Shown piece after piece: positions 38,965-46,741 of a stretch of DNA of 64,000 nt. Location of the stretch: contig NZ_JAVRIA010000006.1 of assembly GCF_031846265.1 (NCBI RefSeq), positions 1 to 64,000 of the forward strand, given 5' to 3'. Position 1 is the stretch's first letter; every line of letters begins with the position of its first letter. The DNA is from Microcosmobacter mediterraneus. GTDB lineage: Bacteria > Bacteroidota > Bacteroidia > Flavobacteriales > Flavobacteriaceae. The notes under the pieces were generated by a model. It was not told where the DNA came from. It saw only the letters and a list, made by a program, of their open reading frames with translations, and searched no databases. Made by a program: the position numbers and the translations under genes.

Positions 38965-39641
38965 CTCTTAGCTTTTCCATTTAATTCTTCCAATGAATTA
39001 TATGATTGTAGAACCTTCAGTTTTCCTTCAAATATGACCTCTATAATTGAGTTTTTAGATGTTTTTCCGTTCCAATAGTTGTTAGCATTTTCCTCGAATT
39101 CTTTAATTGAAAAGTTCTTTATCTCGCAATATTTCTCATCAGCAGTAAAAGTCTTTCCTTCAATTAATTCAATCTTAAAAATTTTCCTATTTTGAGATTT
39201 TAAAATTTCCCACCATCTATGCAATTCATTTATATCACAAATCCAAATACCCTTCTTTCTTGATGGTAAATCAGGATTAATTTTAAGTCTAGTTTTTTCA
39301 AAAATATCTTCCCTTATCCATTTAAGGTACTGCTGATTTGTCTTAAAAAATTTAAAAACTAAATCTTCATAAACACGACAATGATCTAGAAATTCAAAAT
39401 GTTTCTTATTATTGTAAGTACTATAATCTGAAAACTTTTCATCACAATTTTCCTTGCTTAATAAACTGCGAGCAAAAAGAAGTATATCTTCATCTCCATA
39501 TTTTTTATAATAATCATCTGACAATGAATCAACAATATCTTTTATAAATGAATTTTCAGAATTAATACTAGTATCTATTATTTCATTAATTGACCATTCT
39601 CTTCCAAGTCTATTAATTTTTTGAATGTGATAGTAATTCAT
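38961..39641 (-). CDS. DUF2441-like hypothetical protein
   Basis: A 226-residue protein that I tentatively place near the DUF2441 family. Features: an N-terminal YYHI motif, a central WIREDIFEKTR with NPDLPSRKKGIWIC, and a late YWNGK followed by EVIFEGKLKVL. The pattern (YHI near the start, then PSR, then a late Glu strand) recalls small ADP-ribosyltransferase-fold families, but the catalytic set cannot be established by eye. It has no signal or membrane segment, is AT-rich and Lys-rich, and is unlike its neighbours. It may be a stand-alone accessory gene. Confidence 0.55.
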   Translation of the reverse strand: MNYYHIQKINRLGREWSINEIIDTSINSENSFIKDIVDSLSDDYYKKYGDEDILLFARSLLSKENCDEKFSDYSTYNNKKHFEFLDHCRVYEDLVFKFFKTNQQYLKWIREDIFEKTRLKINPDLPSRKKGIWICDINELHRWWEILKSQNRKIFKIELIEGKTFTADEKYCEIKNFSIKEFEENANNYWNGKTSKNSIIEVIFEGKLKVLQSYNSLEELNGKAKS

Positions 39642-39684
39642 AAGAACAATTTAATATAAGTAACTAATTATAATAAATTTAATA

Positions 39685-39719
39685 TCAAATAAAAAACACC
39701 TACGCTTTCGCGCAGGTGT
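39685..39719 (-). terminator. Terminator downstream of the TPR/DUF4331 operon
   Basis: ACACCTACGC (39696-39705) pairs with GCGCAGGTGT (39710-39719), one mismatch, loop TTTC. On the minus strand a T-run follows. It lies about 210 bases after the TPR gene stop. The remaining 39720-39926 holds nothing I recognise. Confidence 0.65.
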
Positions 39720-39926
39720 CTAACAATCAACTAAACTCTAAAATCACTCAAAAATGTTTAGTCAAAAATTTCCCTTTCAAAGCATTTTTATTAATCAATC
39801 AACCCAAATAATTTTAAATTCCCTCATAATTAAAAGGTATATGTTAAGCTTGCTTTGATAAAAAAGGGTGTTCCTGACATAAAATAATCTTATATCCATT
39901 TAAATATATTAGTGTAACAAAGTATA

Positions 39927-41222
39927 TTAAATGCTCTTAATATCTTGTTCCATAGTAGGTCCTAATTCATAGAGACTACTTAAAAGTTCTTTCTTTATTT
40001 TCTTTGCTTCTTGAACTTGACCTTTTGCTTTTAATATTTTGGCAATATGAAATTGCGCCACAGGTTCAAAGGTGTGCCCAATAACATGTTCATTTATGAG
40101 CTTATAGGCTTTATCTACTTCATTATTTTTAAAATAACTCCAAGCCAATAAATCATAAGCTTGGGCTGTAGGACGTAACTTAATTTCTTTCTCTGCCAGA
40201 GTAATGGCATCCTTTACTGTATTCGGATCTTCTGCCCATAACTCTATTTTATAAGCATTGTACATTTCGCCATAAGCAACATTAGCCACCTGGTCTTGAA
40301 ATGTATTAAGCTGTTCTTCTGCGCCTTTATCATTTTCCATAAATTCTAGTATTTCAGCTTTTAATAAAGCATAATCTGGAGTGTTATGATTATTAGAAAT
40401 AGAATTTAGAATGCGCAAAGCTTCACCTGGATTTCTCTCGTAAGAATATACAATCCATGCAATACCTTTTTTGGCATAGGCGTCTTCAGGGTCTATTTTT
40501 AAGGCTTTCAAATAATGATTATAAGAATCTTTAATGCGTCCTGCATGTCCATAATAGTCTGCTAAATTGGTATATGTCCATTGTTTAGCCGAATCAATAT
40601 TTGAGGATTCTGCAATGGTCTTAGCTTTTTCAAGATAGGTTATAGCTGCATCTAAATCTCCTTCATGATCATTATACTTAGATAGCCTTATGAGGTAATC
40701 AAAATCGCTAAAATTCTTAATAGTTAACAAATAATGTTTTGCTTGTGAGATATTACCTAGTTCTAAATACACATCAAATAACATTTTTTGAGTGCCTTCT
40801 AGATTTTCGCCGTTCTTTTCGGCTTTAAGCAAAGCTTCTAGTGCTTTACTAAATTGATGTTGTGAAATGTAGTTTCTTGCTAAGCTTCTAAGGTAGCCTG
40901 CATTTTCAAACTTAGTTTTCTTATTGAGATTAAGGAGTAAAGCTTCAGCTTCATTTAAATGACTGATTTCGCCTGTAGCAGTAAACAACTGTGTTTTTGC
41001 AGCTGCCATTTTTGCAATATATGGAAACTGATTAGGTGTCTTGTCTAGCTTTTCTTCCCAAAATTTATATTCAGCAATCGCTTGCTCTAAACTCTTTTGT
41101 TTTTCTGAATTTAGGTAGGTATTATAATCTTCTTTTGAGGTAATTTTTTCGTTTTCGGTAGCGCAATTCTGTAATAAGCTACCTAGAAGGAATAGGATTA
41201 GAATGTTAATAATTGTTTTCAT
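39927..41222 (-). CDS. TPR-repeat lipoprotein
   Basis: A 431-residue lipoprotein (lipobox Cys20, LLQNC) made of tetratricopeptide-type helical repeats over most of its length, for instance KALEALLKAEKNGENLEG, DAAITYLEKAKTIA and SYNHYLKALKIDPEDAYAKKGIAWI. TPR arrays mediate protein-protein contacts. It is the third gene of a minus-strand run with the two DUF4331-like genes, 78 bases after the second, and may scaffold them. No enzymatic domain is visible. Confidence 0.85.
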   Translation of the reverse strand: MKTIINILILFLLGSLLQNCATENEKITSKEDYNTYLNSEKQKSLEQAIAEYKFWEEKLDKTPNQFPYIAKMAAAKTQLFTATGEISHLNEAEALLLNLNKKTKFENAGYLRSLARNYISQHQFSKALEALLKAEKNGENLEGTQKMLFDVYLELGNISQAKHYLLTIKNFSDFDYLIRLSKYNDHEGDLDAAITYLEKAKTIAESSNIDSAKQWTYTNLADYYGHAGRIKDSYNHYLKALKIDPEDAYAKKGIAWIVYSYERNPGEALRILNSISNNHNTPDYALLKAEILEFMENDKGAEEQLNTFQDQVANVAYGEMYNAYKIELWAEDPNTVKDAITLAEKEIKLRPTAQAYDLLAWSYFKNNEVDKAYKLINEHVIGHTFEPVAQFHIAKILKAKGQVQEAKKIKKELLSSLYELGPTMEQDIKSI

Positions 41223-41300
41223 GAGTGTGATTTTTTAGTTTAATAAAAAGAGTACGATAGTCTTAGCGGTTAATCGCACTCTTTCTCTAATAATAGGCTA

Positions 41301-41858
41301 CTACCAAGGTGTAGCTAGATATGGGAACGAACTTAAAAATGTTTTATCATTTGCATCTACATTATCATTTGACAGTGTAGGATTTTCTGAGAAATCTTCA
41401 CCTCCAAAAATGAGTAGTAACTCTACAGTAATTACATCGTCTGACAATGCTCTTCCTGTTAACACATTTGTACCATCAAAAAATGTTGTAGTGCCATCTA
41501 AGGAAACATTAAGTACATCTGTAGCTAATAATCCTGTAAATGCAGCTGAGTCTAAACCTAAGGCATTCGCATCACTTGGATTTGCATAAGCAGGACTCAA
41601 AGCTTCTAAATTAGCTTGAAACATCGCTTGAAACGATCCGTTTTGTTGTGATGGAATTGTGGTGTTAAACTGATCTTTACTTGCAGAAGACACAAATACA
41701 GTATTTACTGCTGGTCTTCCCATTTGATCACTTTGTGCATAGGTTCCTGAAAAATTTGGTCCTGTTGGACCCATTGGTGCGTCATCGTCACTGCTACAGT
41801 TTACTATAAATACAGCTAGTGCAAAAATTAATAGTGTTTTTATATAATTAGATTTCAT
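41301..41858 (-). CDS. DUF4331-family protein, C-terminal half, lipoprotein
   Basis: A 185-residue lipoprotein (Cys21 after AVFIVNC). After a short linker it contains the part of the DUF4331 fold that begins DQMGRPAVNTVFVSSASKDQFN and ends FPYLATPW. The matching first half is in the adjacent upstream gene. Because each half has its own export signal, this is a true split rather than a frameshift. Function of DUF4331 is unknown. It is co-transcribed with its neighbours (32-base gap). Confidence 0.82.
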   Translation of the reverse strand: MKSNYIKTLLIFALAVFIVNCSSDDDAPMGPTGPNFSGTYAQSDQMGRPAVNTVFVSSASKDQFNTTIPSQQNGSFQAMFQANLEALSPAYANPSDANALGLDSAAFTGLLATDVLNVSLDGTTTFFDGTNVLTGRALSDDVITVELLLIFGGEDFSENPTLSNDNVDANDKTFLSSFPYLATPW

Positions 41859-41890
41859 AATCTTTTGTTTTATAATTTTATTAGTTCTTT

Positions 41891-42541
41891 TTATTGTTTT
41901 CTTTTGGCTTCAACCCAAGTATTGATTGTTCCTGAGCCACCAATCATAGATTTTGGAACCTCTACAACCACAGACATAACATTACTACCAGCAAAAGTGT
42001 CACTTCCTGGGTTGTTAAATCCTGTTGCATTTCCCATTATAATCTCAGAGTATTGTGCAAAATCCATAAAGAATGGATCATCTCTTGGGCCAGCGAAGTA
42101 GCTCATCCCAGAGCTTGTACCAATTATAGCATCTGTACCATAAGGTGTAATAGCTACTTGACCTTGTACATCTGTAGTTTCTACAATACTGTTTAATCCT
42201 GTAGATGATGGTGAAATTGGACCAAAGAAATACATAATGCCATCACGAGGAATTGCTTGGATAACTAAATCTTCGACATTGTCTCCTGTGTTGTCAATAT
42301 TAAATTCGATAAGTACATTTTCATCAAATGCAGCTCCTGCTGTAGCCGTTGGACTCAGAAGGCCTTGTAAATTTGCAACAAATACAATATTGTTGTTGCT
42401 TTCGCCTTGAAAGGCATAGAAATCTGTGATATCACTTGTACCACCTGCAACTGCTGGCGCATCGATATGATCTGCTGCAATTGTAAAGAAACTGATTACT
42501 GCTAGCAATCCAATTCCTACTAAATAATTTGATTTTTTCAT
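41891..42541 (-). CDS. DUF4331-family protein, N-terminal half, exported
   Basis: A 216-residue exported protein. The signal peptide (about 1-22) is followed by DHIDAPAVAGGTSDITDFYAFQG, the typical N-terminus of DUF4331 proteins, and it ends at VVVEVPKSMIGGSGTINTWVEAKRKQ, where full-length relatives continue. It is first in the operon. The ATG is preceded by no TAnnTTTG motif that I could find, so an alternative sigma factor is possible. Confidence 0.85.
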   Translation of the reverse strand: MKKSNYLVGIGLLAVISFFTIAADHIDAPAVAGGTSDITDFYAFQGESNNNIVFVANLQGLLSPTATAGAAFDENVLIEFNIDNTGDNVEDLVIQAIPRDGIMYFFGPISPSSTGLNSIVETTDVQGQVAITPYGTDAIIGTSSGMSYFAGPRDDPFFMDFAQYSEIIMGNATGFNNPGSDTFAGSNVMSVVVEVPKSMIGGSGTINTWVEAKRKQ

Positions 42542-42701
42542 AATAGTTGAGATTTTAGAATTATTGATTTTTTGTTCTCACCAACACTTACGAAAAAATG
42601 AAGAAGGTGGTTTTGTTAAAATTTTGTTAAAGAAAAATGAAGCTGAATGTCTTAAGGTAAAGTCATCTATTATTTTATAACTTTAAGCAAACTAATTCAA
42701 C

Positions 42702-43964
42702 ATGAAATCACGCTTTCTTTTATTACTCTTATTCTTGAGTTTTTCTTTTGCTTTTGCACAACCAAACACCGAAGTTTTTCTATTTGATCTCGAGGTTAAA
42801 AATGGCAAATACACCTTTACAAAAGGTAAAAATATTTCCAATAATGAAGGTTATGACAATCAACCTTCATTTGTTAATGATAATCAAATATTATTTGCAT
42901 CAACTCGTGGAGGACAAACAGATATTGTTTCTTATAGAGCAAATTACGACACCAAAACTTGGGTTAATTTTACTGAAGGTGGAGAGTATACACCTCTAAA
43001 AATTCCAAAGAAAAATGCAGTTTCTGCAGTACGCTTAGATAAAGATGGTAAACAACGATTATATAGTTATAGCCTAAGTAATGGTGAATCTACTGAGCTC
43101 ATTTCAGACTTAGTTGTGGCCTATTACACATGGTACGATGAGCATACAGTGGTATCTGCAGTTATTGAAGAACAAAATCTAAACCTCTATGTTTCAAATA
43201 TTAAAGAAGGTTGGAATCGCAAATATGCTACCAATGTTGGTCGCTCTTTCCATAAAATACCTAATAGTAATTTGGTGAGTTTTATTTCTAAAGAAAATGC
43301 CACTTGGACCATAAAATCTTTAAACCCTGTAACTGGTGACACCAAAGTAATAGCAAATACCATTAAAGGTGTTGAAGATATGTGTTGGTTGATCAATGGT
43401 GATATGCTTATGGGAAAAGACAATAAGCTCTATAAGCTTACTATAAATAAAGATAATAACTGGAAAGAAATTATAGATTTATCAGAATATGGAATCAAAA
43501 ATATTTCCAGAATTACAGGAAATTCTATATCAAATAAATTATTAGTAGCTGCAGAAATTGGAGCATTACCAACTTCTAATGAAGAAAATACTGACACAGA
43601 ATCTGTTTCAAATTCAGATTCTAATTCAACCTCAACTTCAGATGTAGAATCTATTGTTCAACGAAATCTAGATGCCTATAATGCCAGAGATATCGATGCC
43701 TTTATGAAAGACTATGCTGACAATGTAAAATTATATGCTTATCCCAACACACTGCAAACTGAGGGTAAAAAAGCAATGCGAGAAGGCTACTTAGATTGGT
43801 TTGAGCGCACGCCAGATTTAAACGCTTTTATAAAAAAACGTATTGTTATTGGTAATAAGGTTATAGATGAAGAACAAGTTACTGCCAATGGACAAATATT
43901 TAATGCTGTAGCCATTTACGAAGTAGAAAACGGAAAGATAATAAAGGTTACTTTCATTCAATGA
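42702..43964 (+). CDS. WD40-like beta-propeller fused to SnoaL/NTF2-like domain
   Basis: A 420-residue exported protein (signal peptide ending FAFAQ near residue 20). Residues 25-285 contain PD40/TolB-like propeller segments (NQPSFVNDNQILFASTRGG; KIPKKNAVSAVRLDKDGKQRLYSYS). A Ser/Thr/Asn/Glu-rich linker spans about 290-314. Residues 315-420 form a SnoaL/NTF2-like domain (RNLDAYNARDIDAFMKDYADNV ... GREGY-type core). This domain order is uncommon. A secreted ligand-binding or enzymatic protein is plausible; the substrate is unknown. Confidence 0.82.
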   Translation: MKSRFLLLLLFLSFSFAFAQPNTEVFLFDLEVKNGKYTFTKGKNISNNEGYDNQPSFVNDNQILFASTRGGQTDIVSYRANYDTKTWVNFTEGGEYTPLKIPKKNAVSAVRLDKDGKQRLYSYSLSNGESTELISDLVVAYYTWYDEHTVVSAVIEEQNLNLYVSNIKEGWNRKYATNVGRSFHKIPNSNLVSFISKENATWTIKSLNPVTGDTKVIANTIKGVEDMCWLINGDMLMGKDNKLYKLTINKDNNWKEIIDLSEYGIKNISRITGNSISNKLLVAAEIGALPTSNEENTDTESVSNSDSNSTSTSDVESIVQRNLDAYNARDIDAFMKDYADNVKLYAYPNTLQTEGKKAMREGYLDWFERTPDLNAFIKKRIVIGNKVIDEEQVTANGQIFNAVAIYEVENGKIIKVTFIQ

Positions 43965-44047
43965 TGTAACAATTCAATATATTTATATACAAATAATTAA
44001 TCACCAACTCTATTTACACTGACCCTACTTTCTAAAAACAAACCATC

Positions 44048-44239
44048 ATGGGACTATTCTGGGATTTAATCCAACAAAACGAACTCGAAGAACAAAAAGG
44101 AAAAGCAGAATCTTTAGAAGGCAGAATTGCTGATTTAGAGGACGATTTATCTAAAACCAAAGCCTTACTCCTTAAAACATTAAAAATCCTAGAAGAGCGC
44201 TCTGGTAAAGACATTAATGATGATGGCCAAATTGGTTAG
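44048..44239 (+). CDS. Small coiled-coil protein with an EF-hand-like tail
   Basis: A 63-residue protein. Residues 10-50 form a highly charged heptad-repeat helix (coiled coil) and the tail reads DINDDGQIG, like one EF-hand/dockerin calcium loop. It starts MGLFWDLI. The amino-acid pattern is too regular for a random ORF. No function is known to me; it begins a short cluster of small genes next to the DUF6090 pair. Confidence 0.7.
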   Translation: MGLFWDLIQQNELEEQKGKAESLEGRIADLEDDLSKTKALLLKTLKILEERSGKDINDDGQIG

Positions 44240-44288
44240 TGATGATTAAGTTATTCTGCAAAATAAACCCTAGCCAAACATGTAACTT

Positions 44289-44338
44289 GTCATTCCGATA
44301 GAGTTCAAACAAATTTATTTGGACGATTAGGAATCTCA
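44289..44338. repeat. Degenerate GTCATTCC...GGAATCT repeat
   Basis: GTCATTCCGATAGAGTTC at one end and GGAATCTCA at the other resemble the outer parts of the TTCCTG/CAGGAA-type repeat with the middle altered. It is too diverged to fold strongly and is listed as a probable decayed copy in the gap 44240-44471. Confidence 0.35.
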
Positions 44339-44471
44339 ATATAGGATATTATAGTATATAATTTTTTAAAAAGCAATTGCTCAATTGAACAATGCATCAA
44401 TCTCATGCTTAAGTTTGTTTAGAAGTATTAGATATCATCTCAAAACTAAATCATAAAAAACAACTAACTAT

Positions 44472-44582
44472 ATGGAAACCAAAACCATCATTTACCTGGT
44501 TGCAGCAGCACTAATTTTACGAGTACTTATAAAAGTTATTGCTATGTATATTAAAGAACAGAAAAAGAAAAATCTGGATTAG
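44472..44582 (+). CDS. Small single-pass membrane protein (36 aa)
   Basis: A 36-codon ORF starting METKTIIYLV, with one hydrophobic segment (about residues 6-25) followed by a basic tail (KEQKKKNLD). This is the classic pattern of a small bitopic membrane protein with N-out, C-in topology. Position in the small-gene cluster and the strong hydrophobic/basic bias support it, but it is short and unverified. Confidence 0.55.
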   Translation: METKTIIYLVAAALILRVLIKVIAMYIKEQKKKNLD

Positions 44583-44598
44583 TTTTTAATTAAGTTAT

Positions 44599-44697
44599 AT
44601 GATAAAATTCTTTAGACATATGCGCAATGTCAGGTCGAGCGCAGTCGAGACCTATTTAAAACCTCTCGACTGCAATCGAGGAGACAAACTATCATGA
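44599..44697 (+). pseudogene. Truncated DUF6090-like start joined to palindromic repeat
   Basis: A 32-codon ORF starting MIKFFRHMR, which equals the first nine residues of both downstream DUF6090 proteins except one (I to M). It then runs into the palindromic repeat at 44633-44681 and ends TGA, overlapping the next ATG by 4 bases (ATGA). It looks like a third DUF6090 copy whose body was lost and replaced by the repeat. It might also act as a coupling leader peptide for the next gene. Confidence 0.55.
44633..44681. repeat. Inverted pair of TCGAGCGnAGTCGAGA-type repeats
   Basis: One copy (44633-44661, containing GTCGAGCGCAGTCGAGACC) is followed by an inverted copy (44662-44681, CCTCTCGACTGCAATCGAGG). 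The cores match at 14 of 16 positions as reverse complements around an AT-rich loop, so a long hairpin is expected. It lies inside the truncated DUF6090-like ORF. Confidence 0.7.
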
Positions 44698-45431
44698 TCA
44701 AGTTTTTTAGACATATTCGTAAATCACTTTTAGAACAAAATAAAATGGGCAGATACTTTAAATACGCCATTGGCGAAATTACCTTAGTAATGATAGGTAT
44801 ACTTCTCGCCTTACAAGTCAATAATTGGAATGAACAACAGAAAAAAAAGACATTAAAAAACGAATATGTTACTTCCCTTATAAATGACTTTACTAAGGAT
44901 ACAACTCAATTAAATGCAAGGCTATTAAGAAATAACGTAAGACTCGATCGTATTGGTACAATTTCCGACAGTATTATCTTAAGCCATAAGAATAATTACA
45001 AAAATATTATTGAGCTCTTTTCAAATGCATTTTCAGGAGTTAGAATTACAAACGTTTATAATACAAACAGTTTTAATTTATTAATCTCAAGTGGAAACAT
45101 TGATTTACTAGATAAAAACATAAGAACTGAATTAATGGAACTAAATAGACTTCAAGGTTTTGAGCAAGCAGTGCAAGATGGAAATTCTGAATACTTATTT
45201 AAGTATCTTGAAAATATTGGTCTAAAGTATCCTCATTCATTTGGTCGTTTTAGTTCAGGAGCTATTTATAAATCCCTTTGGGATAACACAAATACTAAAG
45301 ACTTACCAAAAGATATGATTTCCTTTTTAAGCCAAGAAACCTATACTATTAACAGATATATTGAACTTACAAACGATGTGTTAAAACAAACCGAATTAGT
45401 TTTAAAACTTTTATATCAATTAAATGATTAA
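44694..45431 (+). CDS. DUF6090 membrane protein, copy 1
   Basis: A 245-residue protein. An amphipathic N-terminus (MIKFFRHIRKSLLEQNK) and one strong transmembrane segment (KYAIGEITLVMIGILLALQVNNWNE, about 22-46) are the family signature. The rest is a long helical extracytoplasmic or cytosolic domain rich in Asn/Lys. DUF6090 proteins are common in flavobacteria, often in tandem, with unknown function. It overlaps copy 2 by 8 bases and starts within the stop of a truncated copy. Confidence 0.85.
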   Translation: MIKFFRHIRKSLLEQNKMGRYFKYAIGEITLVMIGILLALQVNNWNEQQKKKTLKNEYVTSLINDFTKDTTQLNARLLRNNVRLDRIGTISDSIILSHKNNYKNIIELFSNAFSGVRITNVYNTNSFNLLISSGNIDLLDKNIRTELMELNRLQGFEQAVQDGNSEYLFKYLENIGLKYPHSFGRFSSGAIYKSLWDNTNTKDLPKDMISFLSQETYTINRYIELTNDVLKQTELVLKLLYQLND

Positions 45432-46164
45432 GTTCTTCCGTCATATACGTCGTTCATTAATTCAAGGAAATAAAATGGGTAAATATTTAAAATATGCTAT
45501 TGGTGAAATCATCCTAGTTATGATTGGTATCCTTTTGGCTTTGCAAGTCAATAACTGGAACAACAATCGCTTAGAAGACAAAGAAGAAAAGGATGTAATC
45601 GCTAAACTCCATGCCGATTTTAAAGAAAATAAAAAAACTTTAAAACAATTTTTGCTTGATATTAATGGTACGTGTAAATCACAACAAAGAGTTATGAATT
45701 TAATTGGCTCTTCAAAAAAAGAACTAAATAAACATAATTTAGACAGTATACTATATGAGTGTTTTGGAAGTAGTGAAATGGCTTTTGCAGACAATACCAT
45801 TAAAAACATTATGCAAAGCGGAAAACTAAACCTTTTAAAAAATGAAAACATTACAGACTTACTCTATAAGTGGAACTCACTTTCTGAAATCAGAAAAACT
45901 CGTATAACAAAATTTGACGCTTGGGCAAATGACAAGTTTATACCTTATTTATTAGACAAAATTTCCTTTAAACAAATGGATGTGTATAGTGGTTATTCAT
46001 GGACTGGAAAATCAAAAGTAAAGCCAGATTATTATCTTTTGTTTCAAGATATAGAATTTGAAAATTATATAGACAATTATCTCTGGTATGCATATCAACT
46101 TAAAGAACGCTGTATTGAAACCGATAAGTTAATTGATGAAATCATTGAAGCAACAAAACCATAA
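45424..46164 (+). CDS. DUF6090 membrane protein, copy 2
   Basis: A 246-residue paralogue of the preceding gene. The first 50 residues are highly similar (MIKFFRHIRRSLIQGNKMGKYLKYAIGEI..., one transmembrane segment) while the C-terminal 190 residues have diverged. Its ATG lies 8 bases before the copy 1 stop, so coupling is expected. A tandem duplication with divergence of the distal domain fits best. Function unknown. Confidence 0.85.
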   Translation: MIKFFRHIRRSLIQGNKMGKYLKYAIGEIILVMIGILLALQVNNWNNNRLEDKEEKDVIAKLHADFKENKKTLKQFLLDINGTCKSQQRVMNLIGSSKKELNKHNLDSILYECFGSSEMAFADNTIKNIMQSGKLNLLKNENITDLLYKWNSLSEIRKTRITKFDAWANDKFIPYLLDKISFKQMDVYSGYSWTGKSKVKPDYYLLFQDIEFENYIDNYLWYAYQLKERCIETDKLIDEIIEATKP

Positions 46165-46174
46165 ATAATTTTCT

Positions 46175-46203
46175 GTTCGAGCGGAGTCGAGAACTATTTA
46201 AAA
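46175..46203. repeat. TCGAGCGnAGTCGAGA-type repeat after the DUF6090 pair
   Basis: Matches the copy at 44633-44661 at 26 of 29 positions and in the same orientation. It starts 11 bases after the copy 2 stop. Together the two copies bracket the DUF6090 pair. Confidence 0.7.
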
Positions 46204-46218
46204 TAAATTATCTTAATT

Positions 46219-46692
46219 ATGAAAGTACAAATACTCGCTTATTGCATATTTATGATAAGTTTCTCTTGTAAAGCTCAAGAAGAAACCAAACTAGAACCTA
46301 AACTAGAAAACATCGCTTGGATCTCTGGAACTTGGCATGGTGAAGCTTTTGGAGGACAAACCGAAGAAATTTGGAGCAAACCCTCTGGTGGCTCTATGAT
46401 GGCAACCTTTAAACTCGTTGCAGATGGCAAAGTGCAATTCTACGAAATAGAAATTATAAGAGAGATAGAAAACTCTTTAGTACTGCAACTCAAACATTTT
46501 GATGGAGAGCTAAAAGGTTGGGAAACCAAAGACGAAACCGTTGATTTCCCTTTAAAATATATCACCAAAACTAAAGTGGTTTTTGAAGGTATGACTTTCG
46601 AAAAAGTATCTGAAAAAGAAATGAATGTCTATGTAGATATTAAAGAGAATGATAAAACGGAAACCATGAAATTTAATTATAAAAAAGACTAA
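46219..46692 (+). CDS. DUF6265 lipoprotein
   Basis: A 157-residue lipoprotein (lipobox Cys17, MISFSC). The domain begins LENIAWISGTWHGEAFGGQTEEIWS and continues FEIEIIREIENSLVLQLKHFD, typical of DUF6265, a lipocalin-like beta barrel of unknown function. It follows the DUF6090 pair and converges on the GH15 gene. Confidence 0.85.
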   Translation: MKVQILAYCIFMISFSCKAQEETKLEPKLENIAWISGTWHGEAFGGQTEEIWSKPSGGSMMATFKLVADGKVQFYEIEIIREIENSLVLQLKHFDGELKGWETKDETVDFPLKYITKTKVVFEGMTFEKVSEKEMNVYVDIKENDKTETMKFNYKKD

Positions 46693-46741
46693 TACATTAT
46701 AATCTTTTGAATAATCACTCTTTAGCCTTAGTAAAGAAATA

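Noticed and set aside
41859..41890. DUF4331 as one gene broken by a frameshift
   Set aside because: Both halves have separate stop, start and export signals and the gap is normal for an operon.
42748..42999. 83-codon plus-strand ORF within the propeller-SnoaL gene
   Set aside because: Out of frame with the clear signal peptide and propeller; no own signal or motif.
44699..44821. Minus-strand ORF opposite the first DUF6090 gene
   Set aside because: It is a reverse-strand shadow that recurs opposite both DUF6090 copies because their 5' ends are similar.
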